The notes under the pieces are model-generated. The model was not told where the DNA came from. It did no database searches and saw only the letters and a list, made by a program, of their open reading frames with translations. DNA of 64,000 bases, from positions 62,001-126,000 of the forward strand of contig NZ_JAJFAX010000003.1 in assembly GCF_019710475.1 (NCBI RefSeq). The letters are read 5' to 3'. Below are positions 1 to 8,537 of the stretch, piece by piece (positions within the stretch are counted from its first letter, which is position 1; each line of letters starts with the position of its first letter). A program made the translations under genes and the position numbers. The DNA is from Glycomyces sp. TRM65418 (GTDB lineage: Bacteria; Actinomycetota; Actinomycetes; Mycobacteriales; Micromonosporaceae).

Positions 1-43
1 GCCCCCGAATCAACGATGACCCGAGGGTGTGACGAAACGCTGT

Positions 44-73
44 TTGCCCGGACGCGAGCGCGGATCGTAAACT
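44..73 (+). promoter_or_regulatory. Candidate promoter of the LysE-type gene
   Basis: A -35-like TTGCCC (44-49) and a -10-like TAAACT (68-73) are 18 bp apart, and the GTG start follows about 30 bp later. The match is moderate and the call is inference from spacing. Confidence 0.3.
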
Positions 74-103
74 GGGGCGGCTCCGCCATGAGAGGAACCG
101 CCC

Positions 104-754
104 GTGTTCGGCACCGTCGACCTGTGGACGTACGTCGTCGCCACCGTCCTCATCATCCTGCTGCCCGGGCCCAACTCCCTGTACGTCCTGTCCGTCGCCT
201 CCCGTCGCGGACGCCGCGACGGGTTCAAGGCCGCCGCCGCCGTCTTCTGCGGCGACTCGGTCCTCATGATCGCCTCCGCCGCAGGACTCGCCTCGGTCTT
301 CGCCGCCTCGCCCCTCCTGTACGGCCTCGTCCGCTGGGCCGGCGTCGCCTACCTCTGCTACCTCGCGCTCGGCCTCATCCGCGGCGGCTGGAAGGCCTGG
401 CGCGCCGCCCGCCGCGGCGAGCTCGTCGAGTCCAGGCTCCCGCAAGCGCCCGTCCCGAACGAGCGGCCCTTCACCCGCGCGCTCATCGCGAGCCTGCTCA
501 ACCCCAAGGCGATCCTGTTCTTCGTGTCCTTCTTCGTGCAGTTCGTGGACCCGAACTACGCTTGGCCGGTGCTCAGCTACGGCGTGCTCTTCGTGATCCT
601 CCAGGTCTGCTCGCTCACCTACCTCTCGACGCTCATCCTCGCCGGAGACGGCCTCGCCCAGACCTTCCGGCGACGCCGCCGCCTCGCCGCCGCCGGCAAC
701 GGACTTGTCGGCGCGGTCATGATCGCCTTCGCCGCCAAGCTCGCGACCGGTTGA
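104..754 (+). CDS. LysE/RhtB-family amino-acid exporter
   Basis: A 216-residue membrane protein of the LysE/RhtB superfamily, which exports amino acids and related metabolites. The N-terminus carries the family signature LLPGPNSLYVL (about residues 19-29), followed by hydrophobic segments and a second conserved stretch, SLLNPKAILFF (about 130-140). The length is normal for the family. The GTG start at 104 is chosen because AGAGGA lies 7 bases upstream; an ATG at 88 is in another frame. The gene is followed by a DoxX-like gene after 140 bases. The substrate cannot be told; leucine efflux (LeuE) is one option. Confidence 0.85.
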   Translation: MFGTVDLWTYVVATVLIILLPGPNSLYVLSVASRRGRRDGFKAAAAVFCGDSVLMIASAAGLASVFAASPLLYGLVRWAGVAYLCYLALGLIRGGWKAWRAARRGELVESRLPQAPVPNERPFTRALIASLLNPKAILFFVSFFVQFVDPNYAWPVLSYGVLFVILQVCSLTYLSTLILAGDGLAQTFRRRRRLAAAGNGLVGAVMIAFAAKLATG

Positions 755-893
755 GCACGCGCGGAGGCGCGGACACCGACGCGGCCGACGAGCACACGCC
801 CTGTGACATGCCACCGGCCATATGGCGCCGACGGCCGCGTCGCCCCGACCGGACCGGCCGCCGACTTCGGCCACGAACAAGGAGACCGCCCGC

Positions 894-1265
894 ATGAACG
901 TATTCCTCTGGGTCCTGCAAGGCCTGCTCGCCGCCGCGTTCATCGTGTCGGGCACCTTGAAGGCCACCCGGCCCAAAGAGCAGCTCGCCCCGACGTTCAC
1001 CTGGGTGAACGACTTCCCGTCCTCGGTCGTGAAGTTCATCGGCATCACCCAGGTCGCCGCCGCGCTCGGCCTGATCCTGCCCGCGCTCACCGGCATCGCG
1101 GTCGTGCTGACCCCGCTCGCGGCCGTCGGCCTCGCCGTGGAGATGGTGCTCGCCGGGATCTACCACGCCCGCAAGGGCGAATGGTCCGCGCTTCCCACCA
1201 ACGCCGTCATCCTGATCCTCGCCGCCGTCGTGGCCTGGGGCCGCTTCGGTCCCCACGCCTTCTGA
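894..1265 (+). CDS. DoxX-like small membrane protein
   Basis: A 123-residue protein with four predicted membrane helices: FLWVLQGLLAAAFIVSG at the start, then VVKFIGITQVAAALGLILPAL, VVLTPLAAVGLAVEMVL and AVILILAAVVAWGRF. The pattern matches the DoxX/DoxD-like (DoxX_2) family of integral membrane proteins, whose roles are mostly unproven. The ATG at 894 is preferred over an in-frame ATG at 822 because AAGGAG lies about 10 bases upstream of it and the extra residues are not membrane-like. It faces the galactanase gene tail-to-tail across paired hairpins. Confidence 0.8.
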   Translation: MNVFLWVLQGLLAAAFIVSGTLKATRPKEQLAPTFTWVNDFPSSVVKFIGITQVAAALGLILPALTGIAVVLTPLAAVGLAVEMVLAGIYHARKGEWSALPTNAVILILAAVVAWGRFGPHAF

Positions 1266-1292
1266 GCGCCCTCCGGCCACCGCGACACGAGT

Positions 1293-1369
1293 GGGCGGCC
1301 GTGCCGCCGATCGGCCGCGCCCGGTCTTGACCCGGTCGAGCATCGGCAGATCGGACGGCACGGCCGCCC
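1293..1369. terminator. Long inverted repeat between convergent genes
   Basis: Arms GGGCGGCCGTGCCG (1293-1306) and its exact reverse complement (1356-1369) enclose a roughly 49-base loop. Pairing can extend inward through GATC after a one-base bulge. It lies between two convergent genes, so a bidirectional terminator is the likely role. There is no U-tract. Confidence 0.5.
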
Positions 1370-1384
1370 GGCTCTCGGCCGAGG

Positions 1385-1417
1385 GACGCCTGCGCGGGCA
1401 TGGGGCCCGCAGGCGTC
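1385..1417. terminator. Hairpin terminator downstream of the GH53 gene
   Basis: GACGCCTGCG at 1385 pairs with the segment ending at 1417, with a two-base bulge and an ATGGGG loop. It sits 23 bases beyond the stop of the leftward galactanase gene. Without a T-run it would be a GC-hairpin terminator of the kind common in actinomycetes. Confidence 0.5.
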
Positions 1418-1440
1418 GCCCCGGCGGTTCGAAGGCCTCC

Positions 1441-2568
1441 TTACAGGGTGCCCAGGGTCCGCAACCCCGGGAGCGCCTTGCCGTCGAAGTCGAACAGCGC
1501 CTGGTTCTCCCAGCCGTTCCCGCTGGCCGGGTCGGCCGGGTCCCAGCCCGCGCCCTCGACGCCGGTCCAGGTGGCCTCCCACCAGAACACGCCCTTGCCG
1601 AGGCCGTTCGGGACCGCCTTGACCACGGCCGCGATCTCCTCGAGCCAGTACGACTGCGCTTCGGGGCTCGACGGGTGCCCCGGCACCGGCTCGGGGTCGG
1701 TCATGATGTTCGGATGCCCGTCCGAGTCCTCGGTGGTGAACGGATAGGCCGTCTCGACCACGTAGATCGGCTTCCCGTACCGGGTCGCCAGGTCGTTCAG
1801 GTTCGCTGCGAGCGCGGACAGCTCCCCGTGCCAGTACGGGTAGTACGAGGCGCCGATCGCGTGGAACGGCACGCCGTTCGCGACGGCGTTGTCGAAGAAC
1901 CACTGGAACGCGCCGCTGTCGCCGCCCTCGGCGAGGTGCAGGATCGTCCGCGCCTTGGGGAGGACGTCGGCGACGGCGTCGCAGCCGGCGGTGAGGAGCT
2001 CGGCCATCTGCTCCAACCGGTCCCAGCGACCGTCGGGCCACAGGAGCCCGCCGTTGGTCTCGTTGCCGATCTGCACGAGGGCGGGCTTGACGCCGGCCCG
2101 TTTGAGGGCGCCGAGCACGTCCGCGGTGTGGTCGTACACGGCGGCCTTGAGGTCCGGGAACGCCAGGTCGGCCCAGGCCGCGGGCTTGAACTGCTTGCCC
2201 GGGTCGGCCCACGTGTCCGAGTAGTGGAAGTCGACCAGGAGGTCCATCCCGGCCCGCTTGGCGCGCTTGCCGAGTTCGACGACCTGGGTCTTGGTGTTGT
2301 AGCCGTCGGCGGGGTCGACCCACACCTTGGCGCGGATGCAGTTGACGCCGTGCTCGGCGAGGATCGTCACGGCGTCGCCGCGGCGGCCGTCGGCGCGGCG
2401 GTAGACCGCGCCGTAGTCCTCGTTCTTGATCAGGCCGGAGATGTCGGCGCCGCGGACGAAGCCGCCTTTGGCGGGCCGATCGGCGTGCGCCACGGCCGCA
2501 GCGGTGGTCGCGGTCGCGGCGGCGACGCCGAAGGCGCCTGCCGCGGCCAGTGCGGAACGTCGTTTCAC
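1441..2568 (-). CDS. ganB: Secreted GH53 endo-beta-1,4-galactanase
   Basis: A 375-residue glycoside hydrolase of family 53, which cuts beta-1,4-galactan side chains of plant pectin outside the cell. The N-terminus has a twin-arginine/Sec-like signal (MKRRSALAAAGAF then an Ala-rich core, cleavage near AHA). The domain starts at FVRGADISGL (about residue 37). The two catalytic glutamates of the family are visible: Glu170 in QIGNETNGG and Glu272 in YVVETAYPF. SYYPYWHG is also conserved. The GTG start at 2568 has AAGGAG 9 bases upstream. The gene follows the GH42 gene by 50 bases, so the two probably form one operon under the LacI-type operator near 4650. Confidence 0.92.
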   Translation of the reverse strand: MKRRSALAAAGAFGVAAATATTAAAVAHADRPAKGGFVRGADISGLIKNEDYGAVYRRADGRRGDAVTILAEHGVNCIRAKVWVDPADGYNTKTQVVELGKRAKRAGMDLLVDFHYSDTWADPGKQFKPAAWADLAFPDLKAAVYDHTADVLGALKRAGVKPALVQIGNETNGGLLWPDGRWDRLEQMAELLTAGCDAVADVLPKARTILHLAEGGDSGAFQWFFDNAVANGVPFHAIGASYYPYWHGELSALAANLNDLATRYGKPIYVVETAYPFTTEDSDGHPNIMTDPEPVPGHPSSPEAQSYWLEEIAAVVKAVPNGLGKGVFWWEATWTGVEGAGWDPADPASGNGWENQALFDFDGKALPGLRTLGTL

Positions 2569-2618
2569 AGGGGTTCACTCCTTGACGGTGAAAGGGTCGG
2601 TCAGAGGGGCGGAAGGAT

Positions 2619-4610
2619 TCAGCTCCCCGCGTGCGCGAGGACGACGACCGCGCCGGCGGGCACCGGCACCCCGCGGTCGTAGGCGACGCCGGTGAGGGCG
2701 TCGGCGCCCCGGAGGTCCGGGACGAACTGCTCCTGATCGGTGTGGTTGATCAGGAAACGGAAGGGGCCGCGGCGGACGACCTCGAGCCGGTCGGGCAGTC
2801 CGGTGGGCCGCTCCACCCCCGCCGCGTCGAGCACCTCGGCGAGGAGCCCGCGCAGGCCCGTCGCATCGTCGAGCGCGGTCGCGACGTACCAGGCGGTGCC
2901 CGCGCCGACCCGGTGGCGGGTGACCGCCGGGCGGCCCGCGTCGGGCCCGTCCGTGAACGCCGCGACGGCCTCGGCCCCGTCGAGGCGCACGTGCTCGGAC
3001 CAGATGCGGCCGCTCACCGGACCGGAGCGCCACCGGCTTTCGGCCGCCGCGTCGAGGGCGAGCCGCGTGCCTTCGTGGACGGGATGGAACTCCTCGACCC
3101 ACAGGCCGAGCGTCTCCCGCAGCACCGAGGCGTGCTCCCCGGGGTGGACGGCGTCGTGCTCGTCGACGATCCCGGAGAAGTAGGAGACGAGCAGATGGCC
3201 GCCGCTCTCGACGTAGCCGTGGAGGTGCTTCGCGGCCGTGGCGGTGAGCAGATACGAGGAGGGCGCGACCACGGCCTTGTATCGGCCGAGGTCGGACTCG
3301 GGATGGGCGAAGTCGACGGTGACGTGCTGCTTCCACAGGGACGTGTAGTAGGCCTCGACGCGCTCGCGGAATTCGAGGTCGACCGAGGGCCGCCATTCGA
3401 GTTCGAGCGCCCACCAGGACTCCCAGTCCCACAGGATCGCCACGTCGGCGGCCACGTCGGAACCGACCACGGAGGACAGCCGCTCGAGATCGCCGCCGAG
3501 GGCGACGACGTCGCGCCAGACGTCGGTGTCGGTGCCGCCGTGGGGGAGCATCGCGGAGTGGAACTTCTCGGCGCCGGCCCGGGAGGCCCGCCACTGGAAG
3601 AACATGAGCCCGTCGGCGCCGCGCGCCACGTGGGCGAGGGAGTTGCGGCGCATCTCGCCGGGGGTCTTGGCGATGTTGCGCGGCTGCCAGTTCACCGCGG
3701 AGGTGGAGTGCTCCATGACCATCCACGGGCCGCCCGCGACGGCGCGGGTGAGGTCGGCGCTCATCGAGAGCTCGATCTCGTGCTCGTCGCGCTCGGCGAC
3801 GAGGTAGTGGTTGTTGGAGACGATGTCCACCGTGTCCGACCAGCGGAAGTAGTCCATGTCCTTGCAGTTGGGCACCATGAAGTTCGTGGTGGCCGGGGCT
3901 TCGGAGTGGCGGGCGATGATCGCGCGCTGCATCTTGTAGTTCGCGATGTGCGCGTCGTTCGAGAAGCGCTTCCAGTCGAGCCGGAGCGCGGGATTGACGC
4001 CGGGCGGGGCCAGCGAGGGCGCCTCGACCTGGTCGAAGTCGCGGTACACCAGGCCCCAGAACGCGGTGCCCCAGGCGTCGTTGAGCCGGTCGACGTCGCC
4101 GTACTTCTCGGCGAGCCAGCCGCGGAAGGCCGCGGCGGAGACCTCGCAGTAGCAGTCCACATTGGCCCAGCCGTACTCGTTGTGCAGGTGCCACATCTGG
4201 ACGGCCGGGTGCTTGCCGTACCGCGCGGCGAGCTGCTCCACGATGGACGCGCACGCCTCGTTGTACACCGGGTGCGAGGGGCAGACGCCGTGGCGCGAGC
4301 CGGAGGCCAGCACGCGGCCCTCGAAGTCCACGAGGCGGATCTCGGGGTGGGCCCGGCGCAGCCAGGAGGGCGGGGCCGCGGTGGGGGTGCCGAGGTCGAC
4401 GCCGATGCCGTTCTCGTGGAGCAGTCCCATGATCCGGTCGAGTCCGGTCCAGTCGTACTCGCCGGGGGCGGGTTCGATGATCCCCCAGTTGAAGATCCCG
4501 AGGCTCACGAGGTTCACGCCCGCCTCGCGCATGAGGCGGACGTCCTCGTGCCAGATCTCCTCCGGCCACTGTTCGGGGTTGTAGTCGCCTCCGTAGCGAA
4601 TGGTCTGCAC
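2619..4610 (-). CDS. ganA: GH42 beta-galactosidase
   Basis: A 663-residue GH42 enzyme that releases galactose from galacto-oligosaccharides, most likely in the cytoplasm since no signal peptide is seen. The N-terminus IRYGGDYNPEQWPEE is the family hallmark. The acid/base Glu145 lies in HLHNEYGW and the nucleophile Glu300 in MEHSTSAVNW, followed by trimerisation and beta-fold regions. The GTG at 4610 is chosen because AGGAGA lies just upstream and the inferred transcript starts near 4648. An ATG at 4640 lacks a ribosome site and would leave almost no leader. First gene of a leftward operon with the exported galactanase, divergent from the transport genes. Confidence 0.9.
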   Translation of the reverse strand: MQTIRYGGDYNPEQWPEEIWHEDVRLMREAGVNLVSLGIFNWGIIEPAPGEYDWTGLDRIMGLLHENGIGVDLGTPTAAPPSWLRRAHPEIRLVDFEGRVLASGSRHGVCPSHPVYNEACASIVEQLAARYGKHPAVQMWHLHNEYGWANVDCYCEVSAAAFRGWLAEKYGDVDRLNDAWGTAFWGLVYRDFDQVEAPSLAPPGVNPALRLDWKRFSNDAHIANYKMQRAIIARHSEAPATTNFMVPNCKDMDYFRWSDTVDIVSNNHYLVAERDEHEIELSMSADLTRAVAGGPWMVMEHSTSAVNWQPRNIAKTPGEMRRNSLAHVARGADGLMFFQWRASRAGAEKFHSAMLPHGGTDTDVWRDVVALGGDLERLSSVVGSDVAADVAILWDWESWWALELEWRPSVDLEFRERVEAYYTSLWKQHVTVDFAHPESDLGRYKAVVAPSSYLLTATAAKHLHGYVESGGHLLVSYFSGIVDEHDAVHPGEHASVLRETLGLWVEEFHPVHEGTRLALDAAAESRWRSGPVSGRIWSEHVRLDGAEAVAAFTDGPDAGRPAVTRHRVGAGTAWYVATALDDATGLRGLLAEVLDAAGVERPTGLPDRLEVVRRGPFRFLINHTDQEQFVPDLRGADALTGVAYDRGVPVPAGAVVVLAHAGS

Positions 4611-4643
4611 CGCGTCTCCTGTGAGGTTCCTTGCTTCCATGCC

Positions 4644-4657
4644 TGTGAACGTGCACA
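4644..4657. promoter_or_regulatory. LacI-type operator in front of ganA
   Basis: TGTGAACGTGCACA is a 14-bp near-palindrome centred on CG, as expected for LacI/GalR-family sites. It overlaps the -10 box and the inferred start of the leftward transcript, a repressing position. It differs only slightly from the operator at 4804-4817, so one regulator (probably the LacI protein at 9971-10972) should bind both. Confidence 0.7.
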
Positions 4658-4683
4658 GTACTCGACGCTCGGCTTCATCGCAA
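4655..4683 (-). promoter_or_regulatory. Leftward promoter of ganA-ganB
   Basis: On the minus strand, TTGCGA (4683-4678) and TACTGT (4660-4655) are 17 bp apart. The -35 hexamer is identical to that of the divergent promoter. The predicted start near 4648 falls inside the operator. Confidence 0.55.
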
Positions 4684-4772
4684 CCGCCGGTCCCGCGCAA
4701 GCCTGTTTCAAAATTGTGACCGTTCCACGGCACATTCTTGCCTATGAAACCGTCATAAGGGACAAAAATAGC

Positions 4773-4801
4773 TTGCGAAGTGGGATTTCAGTCGCTAGAT
4801 T
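4773..4801 (+). promoter_or_regulatory. Rightward promoter of the transport operon
   Basis: TTGCGA (4773-4778) and TAGATT (4796-4801) are separated by exactly 17 bp. The inferred start near 4808 lies within the operator at 4804-4817, a classic repression layout. Confidence 0.6.
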
Positions 4802-4803
4802 CG

Positions 4804-4817
4804 TGTAAACGTTCACA
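4804..4817. promoter_or_regulatory. LacI-type operator in front of ganS
   Basis: TGTAAACGTTCACA is a 14-bp near-palindrome with one mismatched pair, immediately downstream of the -10 box. It matches the general LacI-family consensus and its partner at 4644-4657. The regulator gene sits at the end of this operon. Confidence 0.75.
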
Positions 4818-4879
4818 GTCTGGTGGTGCGGTTCATAGACCCGACCGGACTCCCTCACCGATCGAGACAAGGACTTGAC

Positions 4880-6232
4880 ATGCGCAGCAACGGTGCTCAC
4901 GCGGGACCCTCCATGAACCGACGCCACCTCCTCGCCGTCGGCGGCGGCGTCGCCGCGGCCGGGGCCCTCGCCGCCTGCGGCGGCCCCGAAGAGGAGCCGT
5001 CCGCGACCGAACTCGAATGGGACGCCGACGCCCAGCAGTACGTCATCGAAGAGGAGATCGCCTCCGGCGAGACCCCGCTCAAACTCTGGTTCGAGAACGA
5101 AGACCTGGCCGACGCCCAGATCGAGGCCTTCAAGACCGCCTTCAAGGACGTATACCCGGACATCAGGTTCGAGGTGGAGCCCGTCACCCAGAACGACGCC
5201 GTGCAGGAGATGTCCCTGGCCGGCGAGGCCGGCAACGGCGGCGACGTCTTCATGAGCTTCTACGACCAGGTCTCCCGCGCCATCTCCGAAGGCATCGCCG
5301 CCCCGCTCGGCGAGTACGAGAACGTCCTCAAGAGCCGCATGAGCGACACCTTCACCGGCGTCGTCACCGGCGAGGACGGCCAGATGTACGCCGTCCCGGT
5401 CACCACCGAGTCGATCGCCCTCATGTACAACAAGACCCTCCTCCAGGAGGTCACCGGCTCCGCGGAGCCCGCGACCACCTGGGAGGACCTCAAGGCCCTG
5501 GCCGCCGAGTACAACGACCCGTCGAGCAACCGGTGGGCCGTCCGCTGGGTCCCCGGCGAGATCTACTACTCGTACTCGGTCCTGTCCTCCATGGGCTGGC
5601 AGGTCTACCCGACGGGCGACGTCGAGCAGCCCGGCTACGACGACCCGGCCCTCGTCGAGGCCCTCGAGTACTACGCCGGCCTGCGCGAGATCTGGAACGT
5701 CCCGTCCGCCGACGCCACGCCCGAGACCGTCGAGGGCGAGTTCGCCGCCGGCGACACGCCGTACGTCATCACCGGCCCGTGGGCCTTCGCCGCCTTCGAC
5801 GAGGGCGCCGCCGCCAACGGCTTCGAATACGGCGTGACCACCATCCCGGCCGCCGCCTCCGGCGACCCGGCCAGCTCCTTCGCGGGCATGCACGTCATCG
5901 CCGTCTCGGCCTACACGAAGTTCCCGGCAGCCGCCCGCGTCTTCGCGAACTTCCTCGCCTCCGACGCCGGCGCCGCCGCCCTCTACGCCACCACCGGCCA
6001 GATCCCGGCGCTCAACACCGACCTGCTCGCGAACATCGAGGGCCTCTCCGAGGACCCGCACGTCGCCGGCATCGTCGCCCAGTCCTCGCAGGCCACCCTG
6101 CTCCCGCAGGTGCCCGAGTACTTCTGGAGCACCGGCAACGAGATGACCGTCGCCGCATGGGACGCGCTCTCGACGCCGCAGGAGGCACAGAGCGCCGCCA
6201 TCGCCGGCTACAACGAACTCGCCGGGCTCTAG
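4880..6232 (+). CDS. ganS: Galacto-oligosaccharide-binding lipoprotein of an ABC importer
   Basis: A 450-residue extracellular solute-binding protein of the family 1 (maltose type). The lipoprotein signal NRRHLLAVGG...ALAAC has twin arginines and an LAAC lipobox, so it is probably exported by Tat and anchored to the membrane outer face. The mature part shows the family features PLKLWFENEDLADAQIEAFK and VPVTTESIALMYNK. The ATG at 4880 is preferred because AAGGA lies 6 bases upstream; an ATG at 4913 is a shorter alternative. It heads the operon with two permeases. Substrate assignment rests on the flanking GH53 and GH42 genes. No ATPase gene is in the operon, so a shared MsmX-type ATPase elsewhere is likely. 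Confidence 0.88.
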   Translation: MRSNGAHAGPSMNRRHLLAVGGGVAAAGALAACGGPEEEPSATELEWDADAQQYVIEEEIASGETPLKLWFENEDLADAQIEAFKTAFKDVYPDIRFEVEPVTQNDAVQEMSLAGEAGNGGDVFMSFYDQVSRAISEGIAAPLGEYENVLKSRMSDTFTGVVTGEDGQMYAVPVTTESIALMYNKTLLQEVTGSAEPATTWEDLKALAAEYNDPSSNRWAVRWVPGEIYYSYSVLSSMGWQVYPTGDVEQPGYDDPALVEALEYYAGLREIWNVPSADATPETVEGEFAAGDTPYVITGPWAFAAFDEGAAANGFEYGVTTIPAAASGDPASSFAGMHVIAVSAYTKFPAAARVFANFLASDAGAAALYATTGQIPALNTDLLANIEGLSEDPHVAGIVAQSSQATLLPQVPEYFWSTGNEMTVAAWDALSTPQEAQSAAIAGYNELAGL

Positions 6233-6245
6233 GACCTCATCGACG

Positions 6246-7619
6246 ATGCGCACCGCTCAACAGGGCAGTCGCCTCCCCGCACCGGTGCCGGGCCTCGCCT
6301 CGGCGCTGGTATGGGGGGCCGGCCAACTGATCAACCGCCAAGCGGGCAAGGCCGCCTTCTTCTTCGCGTTCTTCGTCGGGACCCTGGTCTGGGAGATCGC
6401 CACCGGCAACTACTACGCCGGCATGGAGTTCACGCCGCGATCCAACGGCGGCTTCTTCGTCAAAGGCCTGTGGGGCCTGACCACCCTCGGCACCCAGCCG
6501 CGGGAGATGACCGTCACCGGCCTCTCCGAGGGCGACAACTCGATCATCCTCATGGCCAACGGCCTCATCAGCCTCCTCACGCTCGCGCTCCTCGCGATCG
6601 TGTGGATCTGGAGCATCCGCGACGCCGCCCGCTACCGCGCCGCCCGCAACGCCGGAGCCGAACCGGAGCGCTCGCGCGAGTACTTCAAGAAGCTGTGGGA
6701 CGGCGCGTTCGCCTACATCGCGCTCTCGCCCGGCCTCGTCCTCATCGTGTTCATGTCGGTCCTGCCGGTGCTCTTCGGCATCCTCGTGGCCTTCACCGAC
6801 TACAACCGCGACAACCTCCCGCCGAAGAACCTCGTCAACTGGGTCGGCTTCGAGAACTTCGCGACCGTCTTCGCCGTCCCCTCCTGGACCGGCACCTTCC
6901 TCGGCGTCCTCGCCTGGACCTTCGTGTGGGCCATCGTCTCCACGGCGACGGCCTACGCCGCCGGATTCCTCCAGGCCGTGCTCCTCGCCAACAAGAAGGT
7001 GAAGTTCCCGCGCCTGTGGCGCTCGGTCTTCCTCCTGCCGTGGGCGGTGCCCGGCATCGTCTCGGCCCTGGTGTTCCGCTCGATGTTCAACGGCCAGTTC
7101 GGCCCCGTCAGCCAATGGCTCGTCGACGTCGGCATCACCGACGAGCGCGTCTACTGGTTCACCGACGCCTCGCAGCCGAACCTCGCCCGCGCGGTCGCGC
7201 TCCTGGTCAACCTGTGGCTGAGCTTCCCCTTCTTCATGGCCCTCATCGGCGGCGTCCTCACCAACATCCCCGACAGCTACTACGAGGCCGCCCGCATGGA
7301 CGGGGCCGGACCCCTCCAGCAGCTGCGGCACATCACCCTCCCGGTGGTGCACAAGACGGTCTCGCCCCTACTGATCCTCGCGTTCGTGTCCGCCTTCAAC
7401 AACTTCGGCACCATCTACTTCCTCACCCAGGGCGGGCCCGACAACGCCGACTACCGGTTCGCCGGCAGCACCGACCTGCTCATCACGTGGCTGTTCAAAC
7501 TCACGTTGGACAACCGCCTCTACAACATCGGCGCGGTCATGAGCATGCTGATCTTCGTCATCGTCGGCACCATCTCGGTGTGGAACCTCAACCGCTCCAA
7601 GGCGATTCGGGAGCTGTGA
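6246..7619 (+). CDS. ganP: ABC sugar permease, MalF/GanP type
   Basis: A 457-residue inner-membrane permease. The N-terminal part has an extra helix (AAFFFAFFVGTLVWEIATG) and a long periplasmic stretch as in MalF. The permease domain follows from about residue 155, with the coupling motif EAARMDGAGPLQQLRHITLP near residues 350-370. It should form a heterodimer with the next gene product to import galacto-oligosaccharides captured by the binding protein. It starts 13 bases after the binding-protein stop, with only a weak ribosome site, and is followed after 3 bases by the partner permease. Confidence 0.9.
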   Translation: MRTAQQGSRLPAPVPGLASALVWGAGQLINRQAGKAAFFFAFFVGTLVWEIATGNYYAGMEFTPRSNGGFFVKGLWGLTTLGTQPREMTVTGLSEGDNSIILMANGLISLLTLALLAIVWIWSIRDAARYRAARNAGAEPERSREYFKKLWDGAFAYIALSPGLVLIVFMSVLPVLFGILVAFTDYNRDNLPPKNLVNWVGFENFATVFAVPSWTGTFLGVLAWTFVWAIVSTATAYAAGFLQAVLLANKKVKFPRLWRSVFLLPWAVPGIVSALVFRSMFNGQFGPVSQWLVDVGITDERVYWFTDASQPNLARAVALLVNLWLSFPFFMALIGGVLTNIPDSYYEAARMDGAGPLQQLRHITLPVVHKTVSPLLILAFVSAFNNFGTIYFLTQGGPDNADYRFAGSTDLLITWLFKLTLDNRLYNIGAVMSMLIFVIVGTISVWNLNRSKAIREL

Positions 7620-7622
7620 CCT

Positions 7623-8531
7623 ATGAGTGACAAACTGGGCCCCCTGACCGCGGCCGCACCTCCCCGCGAGGCCGCGGCACGACCGCGCCGCCGGCGGCGC
7701 CTGAGCGGCCGCGACAAGCTCGCCGGCGCCTTCATCCACCTCGAACTGCTCGTCGTCGCCGTCATCGTGATCTTCCCGCTCATGTGGATCGTCGGCGCCT
7801 CCTTCAGCCCGGGGACCGGCCTCGCCAACGCCACGCCGATCCCCACCGACGCCACCGTCGAGCACTACGTCGACCTGTTCACCCAGACCGACTACGGGCG
7901 CTGGTACCTCAACTCGCTCTACGTCGCCACGCTCAACATGGTCGGCTCGGTCGCGCTCTCGGCCCTGTGCGGCTGGGTGTTCTCCCGCATCCGCTTCCGG
8001 GGCCGCAAGGCCGGGCTCCTGGGGATCCTCATCCTCCAGATGTTCCCGACCTTCCTGACCGCCATCGCGGTCTACATGCTGTTCCTCAACTTCGGCCTGC
8101 TCGACTCCCTCACCGGCCTGGCCCTGGTCAGCATCGCCGCGGCCCTGCCGTACAACATCTGGCTCATGAAGGGCTACACCGACAACCTGCCCGCAAGCCT
8201 GGACGAGGCCGCGGCGATCGACGGCGCGGGACGGCTCACGATCTTCCGCAGGATCGTGCTGCCGCTCATGCGCCCGATGCTGACGTTCGTGGCGATCACG
8301 CAGTTCACGGTCCCGTGGATGGACTTCATCCTGCCGCGGTTGCTCCTCCAGAGCGCCGACAAGCAGACGGTGGCCCTGGGGCTGTTCCAGATGATCGAGG
8401 ACCAGTACCAGAACGCGTTCACCTCGTTCGCCGCCGGCGCGGTCCTCCTCGCCGTCCCGATCACGATCCTCTACATTCTCCTCCAGCGCTACCTGGTCAC
8501 CGGCGCGAGCGCCGGGGCCGAGAAGGGATGA
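7623..8531 (+). CDS. ganQ: ABC sugar permease, MalG/GanQ type
   Basis: A 302-residue permease of the MalG type with six predicted helices. An N-terminal basic tail (RPRRRRRLSGRDK) precedes the first helix. The coupling loop is clear: DEAAAIDGAGRLTIFRRIVLP (about residues 198-218). It pairs with the MalF-type protein encoded 3 bases upstream. The stop overlaps an ATGA, and the next gene starts 7 bases on, so the whole set is one transcript under the upstream LacI-type operator. Confidence 0.9.
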   Translation: MSDKLGPLTAAAPPREAAARPRRRRRLSGRDKLAGAFIHLELLVVAVIVIFPLMWIVGASFSPGTGLANATPIPTDATVEHYVDLFTQTDYGRWYLNSLYVATLNMVGSVALSALCGWVFSRIRFRGRKAGLLGILILQMFPTFLTAIAVYMLFLNFGLLDSLTGLALVSIAAALPYNIWLMKGYTDNLPASLDEAAAIDGAGRLTIFRRIVLPLMRPMLTFVAITQFTVPWMDFILPRLLLQSADKQTVALGLFQMIEDQYQNAFTSFAAGAVLLAVPITILYILLQRYLVTGASAGAEKG

Positions 8532-8537
8532 CGGGCC

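Noticed and set aside
822-893. N-terminal extension of the DoxX-like protein from ATG 822
   Set aside because: The extra 24 residues are Pro/Arg-rich and the ribosome site belongs to ATG 894.
1160-2578. Very long open frames antisense or out of frame to the glycosidase and other genes
   Set aside because: They are Arg/Gly/Ala-rich shadows expected at this GC content and lack ribosome sites and family motifs. The same holds for those at 2575-4656, 7368-9977, 38498-40186 and 61239-63965.
4611-4733. Longer N-terminus for the GH42 enzyme
   Set aside because: The region holds the operator and -10 box of the inferred promoter, and the family's conserved start follows GTG 4610 with its own ribosome site.
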